The notes beneath the pieces are model-generated. The model did no database searches. It was not told where the DNA came from and worked only from the letters and a program-made list of their open reading frames with translations. From an uncultured Lentisphaeraceae bacterium (GTDB lineage Bacteria > Verrucomicrobiota > Kiritimatiellia > RFP12 > DVOR01), in the NCBI GenBank assembly GCA_949288955.1, contig CASEMS010000004.1, forward strand, positions 1-59,792: DNA of 59,792 nucleotides. Reading direction: 5' to 3'. Shown here piece by piece: positions 54,187-59,792 of this stretch (the first letter of the stretch is position 1; each line of letters starts with the position of its first letter). Made by a program: the position numbers and the translations under genes.

Positions 54187-55620
54187 TCAGCCCAACGGGG
54201 CGGCGGGGGCGTTCTGGGTGAGATCCTGGGCGTCGTCCTCGGGGGTGGGCTCGTCCGACCAACCGCCGCCCAGGGCGCGGTAGAGGGTGATGGCGTTGGT
54301 GAAGAGGGTGGCGCGGTGGGTGACGATGTTCTCCTGGGCGGAGAGGAGGGAGGATTGGCGGGTGAGGACGTCGTCGATGGAGATGGTGCCGATCTCGTAA
54401 CGTTGGTTGGCGATGTCGAGGGCGAGGGCGTTGGCCTGCTCGGCGGCGCGGAGGTCGCCGGTGCGTTCGGCCTCGCGCTGGCAGGCGACCCAGGCGGTCT
54501 CGGCCTCGCGATAGGCGTCGAGAACGGTGTCGCGGTAATCGGCGAGGACGGCGTCCAGGGTGGCCTTGGCGGACTCGACGCGCTTGCGCCAGGTGCCGAA
54601 GCCAAAGATGTTCCAGCTGACGGAGGGGCCGAGGCTGACGGTCTGGGAGTAGTCCGACCAAGGGGTGAGGTCGGGGGAGGAGAGGCCAAGGGTGCCGCCG
54701 AGGGTGAAGCGTGGGTAGAGCTCGGCCTCGGCGACGCCGATGGCGGCGGTCTGGGCGTGGACGTCCTCCTCGGCCATGCGGATGTCGGCGCGGCGGCGGA
54801 GCAGCTCGTTGGGGAGGAGTTTGGGGGAGAGGTCGGGGAGCGCCATGCTGTCGAGGGTCTCGGCGAGGCGGGGCTGCGTGGCGTAGGGGACGTTGCCGGT
54901 GAGCCAGTCAAGCTCCAGCTGGGAGGCCAGGAGGTTTTGGCGGAGGGAGGGGATGGAGGCGCGGGTGGCGGCCATCTGGGCCTCGGCGGCGACGAGGTCG
55001 TAGCGGGCGACCTCGCCGGCCTCGAAGCGGGCGCGGATGGTGGCGGCGTTGCGCTCCTGAAGGGCCAGGTTGGCCTCGGCGATGTCGACCTGCGCGGCGT
55101 AGCGGCGGACGTTGACGTAGGCGGTGGCGATCTCGGCGGCGAGTGAGACGCGGACTTCCTGGATGTTGTAGGCCAGGCGGGCCTCCTCCGCGGCGGCTTG
55201 TTCGACGGAGCGGCGGACGCCGCCGAAGACGTCAATCTCCCAGCTGGCGTTGGCGGAGGCGCCGATCTGATCCTCCCAATCTCGGCGGCCCGCGCCCCAG
55301 CCGCGGCCCCAGGTGTAGGAGCCGTCGGCGGAGAATTGGGGATAGAAGCCGGCCTCGGTGCCCTCGCGGGTGGCGCGCTGGGCGCGGAGGCGCGCGATGG
55401 CGGCCTCGACGCTCGGGGCGTTTTTGAGCCCCTGCTCGATGAGCTCGGCGAGGACGGGGTCATGGAAGTCTCGCCACCAGAGGGCGAGGGAATCGGCCTC
55501 GACGCCGTCTCCGGCGAAGAGCTCGGCGGTGGGCTGGGGCGCCGTGGGGTGCTCGTAGTCGGGGCCGACGGCGGCGCAGCCGGCCAAGAGCAGGAGGATG
55601 GCAAGGGGGGCGGCTTTCAT
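54187..55620 (-). CDS. NodT-family outer-membrane efflux lipoprotein (TolC-like)
   Basis: 477 residues. The lipoprotein signal MKAAPLAILLLLAGC is followed by the RND outer-membrane factor architecture: two OEP repeats with paired coiled-coil helices. Landmarks are ALWWRDFHDPVLAELIEQGLKNAPSVEAA, YPQFSADGSY, the NodT-typical LLPNELLRRRADIRMAEEDVHAQTAAIGVAEAELYPRFTL, and RYEIGTISIDDVLTRQSSLLSAQ. It would form the outer-membrane exit duct of a tripartite pump. Inner-membrane and adaptor partners are not adjacent. It begins 2 bases after the cyclophilin stop. Confidence 0.93.
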   Translation of the reverse strand: MKAAPLAILLLLAGCAAVGPDYEHPTAPQPTAELFAGDGVEADSLALWWRDFHDPVLAELIEQGLKNAPSVEAAIARLRAQRATREGTEAGFYPQFSADGSYTWGRGWGAGRRDWEDQIGASANASWEIDVFGGVRRSVEQAAAEEARLAYNIQEVRVSLAAEIATAYVNVRRYAAQVDIAEANLALQERNAATIRARFEAGEVARYDLVAAEAQMAATRASIPSLRQNLLASQLELDWLTGNVPYATQPRLAETLDSMALPDLSPKLLPNELLRRRADIRMAEEDVHAQTAAIGVAEAELYPRFTLGGTLGLSSPDLTPWSDYSQTVSLGPSVSWNIFGFGTWRKRVESAKATLDAVLADYRDTVLDAYREAETAWVACQREAERTGDLRAAEQANALALDIANQRYEIGTISIDDVLTRQSSLLSAQENIVTHRATLFTNAITLYRALGGGWSDEPTPEDDAQDLTQNAPAAPLG

Positions 55621-55622
55621 GG

Positions 55623-56120
55623 TCAGGCCCGCGAGACGGATTCGATGACGACGGGCGTGTGCGGCACGTCCTGGAAGTAGCCATACGTCCCGGTGGGGGC
55701 CTGCTCGATGGCGTCCACCGTGTCGAAGCCGGCGGTCACGCGCCCGAAGACGGCGTAGCCGTAGGCGGAGGGGTTGGGGGCGCGGAAGTCGAGGAAGTCG
55801 TTGTCGGCGGTGTTGATGAAGAATTGCGCGGTGGCGGAGTGGATCTCCGGGGTGCGGGCCATGGCGAGGGCATACTTCACGTTCTTGAGGCCGTTGGCGG
55901 CCTCGTTGCGGATGGGCTCGTGGGTCTCGCGCTGGGTCATGTCTGGCGTGAAGCCGCCGCCTTGGATCATGAAGCCGGCGATGACGCGGTGGAAGATGAG
56001 GCCATTGTAAAAGCCTTCGTCGACGTAGCGCAGGAAGTTGGCGACGGTAACAGGCGCGGCGGACTCGTCGAGCGCCAAGGTGATGTCGCCCTTGTTGGTC
56101 TTCATGATGACTGTGGTCAT
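55623..56120 (-). CDS. Cyclophilin-type peptidyl-prolyl cis-trans isomerase
   Basis: 165 residues of the PpiB type. Motifs: GDITLALDESAAPVTVANFLRYV, FYNGLIFHRVIAGFMIQGGGF (active-site HRVI and IQGG), YALAMARTPEIHSATAQFFINT and YAVFGRVTAGFDTVDAI. No signal peptide, so cytoplasmic. It catalyses proline isomerisation during protein folding. ATG 56120 follows GGAG by about 10 bases; a shorter MKTNKG start at 56105 is possible. Pairing with an efflux lipoprotein gene is probably operonic convenience. Confidence 0.93.
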   Translation of the reverse strand: MTTVIMKTNKGDITLALDESAAPVTVANFLRYVDEGFYNGLIFHRVIAGFMIQGGGFTPDMTQRETHEPIRNEAANGLKNVKYALAMARTPEIHSATAQFFINTADNDFLDFRAPNPSAYGYAVFGRVTAGFDTVDAIEQAPTGTYGYFQDVPHTPVVIESVSRA

Positions 56121-56148
56121 GGCGGGGTCTCCTCGGGTGGTTGCCCTT

Positions 56149-56157
56149 AGTATCCCA
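56149..56157 (-). promoter_or_regulatory. Candidate promoter of the cyclophilin-NodT operon
   Basis: TGGGATACT on the minus strand, 28 bases before ATG 56120. The stretch 56158-56284 upstream shows no gene. Confidence 0.5.
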
Positions 56158-56284
56158 AACCATTCGCCTCTGTGCATGGCCTTCCGCCCGATTTCCCTGT
56201 GCCCTGCATACCACAGTGCGCGGCCTCACCCCCACCGCCGTGCGCCGGTGCCTCCCTGCCCCTGGCGGCGAGGCCAAAAAGGAT

Positions 56285-56372
56285 CAGCCCCCGAGCCGAG
56301 GTGGATCGGGGGCTGACTCTCGGTGGATTAGCGGCTGAGCCGAGGTGGATCGGGGGCTGATCCGAGGGAGGG
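56285..56372 (-). repeat. 22-base tandem repeat array 6 (reverse orientation)
   Basis: Four units at 22-base register (56285, 56307, 56329, 56351). Read on the minus strand they become CAGCCCCCGATCCACC-like and match the family, so this array is inverted relative to the other five. It ends 8 bases after the GH16 stop. Confidence 0.88.
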
Positions 56373-56380
56373 CGGGGTGC

Positions 56381-57277
56381 TCAGGGTTTCTTCCGGTAGA
56401 CGCGGATCTTCCGGTAGACGCGGACGTAGTCGACCTCGAAGGTCTGGGGGAGGATGGAGGGGTCGAGGTCGCCGCCCCAGTTGTGCTTGGTGCCGAGGGC
56501 GAGGTTGAGCTTGAGGTAGTGGGGCTGGCGGAAGGGGTTGGAGCCGTCGGGTTGGTTGGCGCGGTCGAGGGGATAGGTGTAGTAGGGCTTGCCGTCGAAG
56601 GAGAAGACCATCCGCTCGGCGTCCCATTCCATGGTGTAGAGGTGGAACTGGCCGTCCTGCACGTCGGGGCCGGTGTGGCCGCCGGAGCGCTGGCTGGTGG
56701 GGATTTTCTCGCGACCGGGGAAGTGGAGGGTGGACCAGACGGTCTGCGGGCTGGACCAGACATACTCCATGATGTCGATCTCGCCGCAGTCAGGGTGGCG
56801 GCCTTTGACGCCGAGCGTCCAGATGGCGGGCCAGACGCCTTGGCCTTGGGGAAGGCGGGCGCGGACGTCCACGCGCCCGTATTGGAAGCTGAAGAGGCCA
56901 CGCGTCTCGATGGAGCCGGAGGTGAAGAGGATGGCGGGGCGCTCGGCGCCCCAGAAGGAGGGGCGGGGGTTCTTGACGTCGGCGGCGGGGATGGAGAAGT
57001 TCTCGGCGTAGGGGTTGGGGCGGGGTTTCGGGAGTCTGAGGCCGGTGAGGCGGAGGGTGCCGTTGGTGACCCAGGTGTTGGCGGGGTCGGCCTTGGAGTA
57101 CCACTGGGCCTCTTGGTTGCGGACCCAGCCTTCCTCGTAGCGCCACTTGGCGGGGTCGGGGAGGCCGGGCTTGTCGAACTCGTCGGCAAAGAGGAGCGTG
57201 TAGCCTTCGGGGACGGGGGTTGCGGCCTGGCCGATGAGTGCGAGGGGCAGGAGGGCGAGGAGGAGGGAACGCTTCAT
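56381..57277 (-). CDS. Secreted GH16 family glycoside hydrolase
   Basis: 298 residues. A signal peptide (MKRSLLLALLPLALIGQAA) is followed by a jelly-roll GH16 domain with FADEFDKPGLPDPAKWRYEEG, RGLFSFQYGRVDVRARLPQGQGVWPAIWTLG and the catalytic GEIDIMEY (Glu166 nucleophile, Asp168, Glu171 acid/base). Family members attack laminarin, agar, carrageenan or porphyran; the specificity is not readable here. The C terminus carries an 18-base tandem duplication giving RVYRKIRVYRKKP. It follows the DUF4861 gene by 11 bases in one operon. Confidence 0.93.
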   Translation of the reverse strand: MKRSLLLALLPLALIGQAATPVPEGYTLLFADEFDKPGLPDPAKWRYEEGWVRNQEAQWYSKADPANTWVTNGTLRLTGLRLPKPRPNPYAENFSIPAADVKNPRPSFWGAERPAILFTSGSIETRGLFSFQYGRVDVRARLPQGQGVWPAIWTLGVKGRHPDCGEIDIMEYVWSSPQTVWSTLHFPGREKIPTSQRSGGHTGPDVQDGQFHLYTMEWDAERMVFSFDGKPYYTYPLDRANQPDGSNPFRQPHYLKLNLALGTKHNWGGDLDPSILPQTFEVDYVRVYRKIRVYRKKP

Positions 57278-57288
57278 GGCGGGATTCC

Positions 57289-58431
57289 TTAGCGTTTGAC
57301 GGAGACTTGGAGGGGGGCGCGGAGGCGGCGGAGCGCGGTCTGCGCGCAGGTCTGCCAGGCGGCCCAGTCGGGGATGTCGCCCTTGGCCCAGCCGGCGCCC
57401 CACCAATAGGTGAAGGCTTGGCCGGGGGCGAGGGGCGTGACGCCGAGGAGATGGGCGTCGGCGCCGGCGGCCTTGCGGTCGGCGGCGGGGATGGGGAGGG
57501 TGCGGGTCTCGCCCACGGGGGTGGGGAAGAGGGCGGCCACGAAGATGGGGCCGAGGTTCTTGCCGGGGCGGTCGGTGGGATCGGCGTAGGCGATGAGGCC
57601 GGGTTCGGCGTGGGTGGGGCCGTCATCGTGGAGGACGAGGCCGACGGCCAGCGGCGTCTCGGCGGGGAGGTTGCGGTAGGCGACGGTGGTCTTGTTGAAG
57701 TGGGTGCCCGCGTCCAGCGAGATCAGACGCTCCTCCACGACGTCCTTGGCGGCGCCGACGGTCTTGGGCGGGTAGGTGAGGCGGACGGTGAAGCGGAGGG
57801 GGCCGTTGTCGAGAATCTCCGCCTTTTGGTAGGCCCAGGGCATGAGAAGGGCGCCGTCTTGCAGGAGCGCGGGGGTGCCGGCGCCGAGGGAGGGGCCCAC
57901 CTTGTAGCAGTCCAGGCCGTTGCCGTGGTCTTGGTGGTAGGTGATGCCGCGCGAGAGCTCGTCGAAGTAACGCTTCTCGACGACGGGGAGCGCGGTGGCG
58001 CGCTTGCACCAGACGTCGAAGCCGAAAGCGCGCTCGCCCGTCTTCTGGAGGGCGGGGCCATAGGCGCGGAAGGCCACGCGGTCGTTCTCCCAGGCCACGT
58101 CGTCCACACGCTCGGGATAGACGCGCCCGCAGGCGACGGTCTGGTAGGTGATCGGGACGCGCGTGGGGGTGAGCGTGTAGGTGGCGGCGCCCTTGGCGGC
58201 CACGGTGGCGGGGAAGAGCAATGCGCCGTCATGCGTGGTCTGCGAGGGCAGGAGCGTCCCCTGCGCGTCATGCACCAGCCACGCCCCCCGGCAATCCGGC
58301 ACGGCGACGATCTCGTCCGCGCGCGCCTCGTCGAGCGGGTTCGTGACGGTGACGGTGAGCATCCCGCCATCCCCCTTGGCGAGGGCGAGCGTGGCGAACG
58401 ATGCGGCGACGAGCAGGGCAAATGCTTTCAT
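57289..58431 (-). CDS. Secreted DUF4861-family protein
   Basis: 380 residues. The signal peptide MKAFALLVAASFATLALA is followed by a single beta-rich domain: TVTNPLDEARADEIVAV, DVAWENDRVAFRAYGPAL, DVWCKRATALPVVEKRYF, ITYHQDHGNGLDCYKVGPSLGAG, LDAGTHFNKTTVAY, AFTYWWGAGWAKGDIPDWAAWQ. This matches DUF4861 (PF16153), often encoded in pectin or uronate degradation loci; no activity is established for this protein. It heads the operon with GH16, so a role in the same polysaccharide pathway is inferred. The longer frame crosses the promoter and is rejected. Confidence 0.82.
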   Translation of the reverse strand: MKAFALLVAASFATLALAKGDGGMLTVTVTNPLDEARADEIVAVPDCRGAWLVHDAQGTLLPSQTTHDGALLFPATVAAKGAATYTLTPTRVPITYQTVACGRVYPERVDDVAWENDRVAFRAYGPALQKTGERAFGFDVWCKRATALPVVEKRYFDELSRGITYHQDHGNGLDCYKVGPSLGAGTPALLQDGALLMPWAYQKAEILDNGPLRFTVRLTYPPKTVGAAKDVVEERLISLDAGTHFNKTTVAYRNLPAETPLAVGLVLHDDGPTHAEPGLIAYADPTDRPGKNLGPIFVAALFPTPVGETRTLPIPAADRKAAGADAHLLGVTPLAPGQAFTYWWGAGWAKGDIPDWAAWQTCAQTALRRLRAPLQVSVKR

Positions 58432-58480
58432 GGCGCTCCTATTCGGCGAAGACCTTGGGACAATCCTTCGGAACGGTGCG

Positions 58481-58489
58481 AGTATAGCA
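58481..58489 (-). promoter_or_regulatory. Promoter of the DUF4861-GH16 operon
   Basis: TGCTATACT on the minus strand, 49 bases before ATG 58431. Confidence 0.7.
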
Positions 58490-58603
58490 GAACGCCCGGC
58501 GCGGGGACAGAGACCCCCGCCCATTTCTTCCCGGGGTGCCTCCGCCAAGACGCGCCCTTGCGGGGCCGCGCCTCGTCGGCCTCCGCCGTGGGGCGCGGCG
58601 ATA

Positions 58604-58612
58604 TGCTAGACT
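58604..58612 (+). promoter_or_regulatory. Promoter of the TPR gene, adjacent to its start codon
   Basis: TGCTAGACT, six bases (AAGGGC) before ATG 58619. The predicted transcription start falls at the start codon. Confidence 0.65.
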
Positions 58613-58618
58613 AAGGGC

Positions 58619-59792
58619 ATGAAACGACTCCTTTCCCTGACTTTGCTCTTGGCCGCCGCGGTGGGTTTGGCGGCGGATGACCGGTTGGCCTTGGCCGAGG
58701 GGCTGGCACGGCGCGGGATGCACGCGCAGGCGCTCGCCGAATACGAGGCTTTCCTCAAGGACACGCCCAAGGGCGATGTGGCGGACACGGCGCGGTTCGG
58801 CCTGGCGGCGTGCTATGAGAAGGTGGGGCGCCATGCGGAGGCGCGGGCCGTCTACCAGGAGCTCGCGGGCCGCCTCTCGGGCGAGCGGCAGTCCTTCGCC
58901 CGTCTGCGCCTGGGCCTTTCCCTGCTCTATGCGGGCAATGCGCCGGAGCAGGCGCGCCCGTTGCTGGAGATGGCCGCGACGGGCCAGACCACGGAGGAGG
59001 CGCGCCAAGTGGCGTTGCTCAACCTAGGCTTCTGCTATGAGCGGCTGGGGCAGGGGAAGGCCGCGGACAACCTCTTCGCGCGCGTCGCCGCCGGCAAGGG
59101 CGAGATCGCCGCGCAGGCCAAGGCCGCCCAGGCGGAGCGCCTGTTGGGACAGGGCAAGGCCGCCGAGGGGTGGGCGCGTTACCGCGAGGCCGTCGCGGCG
59201 ATGCCGGCCCTGGCGCGCGACGCCTTCGCGAAGGCCGCCGGGGCGCAGGCGTGGGCGGAGGCCGCCGACTTCGCCAAGATCGCGGGCGCGGAGCGTCTGG
59301 GCGCGGCCGGGCTCCTCCCCGCCGCCTACGCCGCGCTCCAGGCCAAGCGCCCCGACGAGGCGAAGGCGTGGCTGGCGGCCTCCAAGAAGGCCGACCCCAC
59401 GACGAACGCCGCCCGCCTCTCGTTCGAGGGCGCGGTGGCCGAGGCGTTGGGCGACACGGCGGGCGCGCTGACCGCCTATGAGCGCGTCCTCGCCGAGTTC
59501 CCCGACTCCGCCGAGGTGCCCGCCGCGGCCCAGGCCATGCTCATCCTCCGCGCCAAGGCCAACGACCCCGCCGCCTTCCTCAAGGCCTACGCCCGCGTTT
59601 CCGCCAAACTCACCCCCGAGGCCCGTGGCGCGCTCGCCCCCATCGTCCTCGACGCCGCCACCCGCGCGGGCGACCCCGCCCAGGCGCGCGCCGCCGCCGC
59701 GTGGCTGATGGACAACGCCCCCGCCGACCAAGCCGCCGACGCGGCCTACCGTCTGGGTTGGCTGGAGCACCGCGCCGGGAACGCCGCCAAGG
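58619..59792 (+). CDS. Exported TPR-repeat protein, 3' end outside window
   Basis: 391 codons are visible and the frame is still open at the window edge. A signal peptide (MKRLLSLTLLLAAAVGLAA) is followed by repeated 34-residue helix pairs: LAEGLARRGMHAQALAEYEAFLKDTPKGD, ARFGLAACYEKVGRHAEARAVYQEL, VALLNLGFCYERLGQGKAADNLFARVA, LSFEGAVAEALGDTAGALTAYERVLAEFP. The composition is strongly Ala-rich. Such periplasmic TPR proteins usually scaffold envelope complexes (YbgF/CpoB or BamD-like); nothing here decides which. No Shine-Dalgarno site fits between promoter and ATG. Confidence 0.82.
   Translation, partial: MKRLLSLTLLLAAAVGLAADDRLALAEGLARRGMHAQALAEYEAFLKDTPKGDVADTARFGLAACYEKVGRHAEARAVYQELAGRLSGERQSFARLRLGLSLLYAGNAPEQARPLLEMAATGQTTEEARQVALLNLGFCYERLGQGKAADNLFARVAAGKGEIAAQAKAAQAERLLGQGKAAEGWARYREAVAAMPALARDAFAKAAGAQAWAEAADFAKIAGAERLGAAGLLPAAYAALQAKRPDEAKAWLAASKKADPTTNAARLSFEGAVAEALGDTAGALTAYERVLAEFPDSAEVPAAAQAMLILRAKANDPAAFLKAYARVSAKLTPEARGALAPIVLDAATRAGDPAQARAAAAWLMDNAPADQAADAAYRLGWLEHRAGNAAK

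Overview
The window is GC-rich, densely packed DNA from a Gram-negative bacterium. The best fit is the PVC group, probably Verrucomicrobiota of the Kiritimatiellae type. That placement is inferred from a PEP-CTERM secreted protein, two Tat-exported formylglycine sulfatases, several secreted glycoside hydrolases, a NodT-type outer-membrane lipoprotein and a TolQ/TolR pair. No rRNA or tRNA gene, CRISPR array or prophage is visible.

Layout. 0-2 kb: 3' end of a beta-helix repeat protein, then a 950-base repeat-filled gap. 3-13.6 kb (+): iron-dependent alcohol dehydrogenase, M18 aminopeptidase, double-receiver protein and nrdR; then argS-tolQ-tolR-ftsK-rodZ-like, all touching or overlapping. 13.7-18 kb (-): speA, a double-PepSY protein and a polysaccharide flippase. 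18.4 kb (+): PEP-CTERM protein. 19.1-24.1 kb (-): a tightly coupled six-gene operon (M50 protease, ychF, DD-carboxypeptidase, small lipoprotein, rsmE, tyrA). 24.3-32.4 kb: sulfatase, then a GH2-GH35 beta-galactosidase operon divergent from an AraC-type regulator with a candidate tandem operator between them. 32.6-39.4 kb (+): IS30-family transposase remnant, dnaE, a large membrane protein and a NeuD-type acyltransferase. 39.4-45 kb: phosphodiesterase-like protein (-), pta, dprA, second sulfatase (+). 45-54 kb (-): smc, degenerate HAD-like protein, two CNNM/CorC membrane proteins, infA, GHL10 glycosidase, small protein. 54-58.4 kb (-): cyclophilin with NodT lipoprotein, and DUF4861 with GH16. 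58.6 kb to the end (+): partial TPR protein.

Two themes run through the genes: degradation of sulfated or galactose-containing polysaccharides outside the cytoplasm (two sulfatases, GH2, GH35, GH16, GHL10, DUF4861, AraC), and housekeeping for envelope, chromosome and translation.

The most unusual material is non-coding. A family of 22-base tandem repeats with a semi-palindromic core occupies six separate intergenic gaps; at two of them it sits beside an 8-base-period array in the same order. Promoters share an extended -10 box (TGnTATACT-like), and at six genes this box ends only 6-12 bases before the start codon, suggesting leaderless mRNAs. Terminators share one stereotyped G+C stem. By eye, strand G/C preference switches inside several genes.
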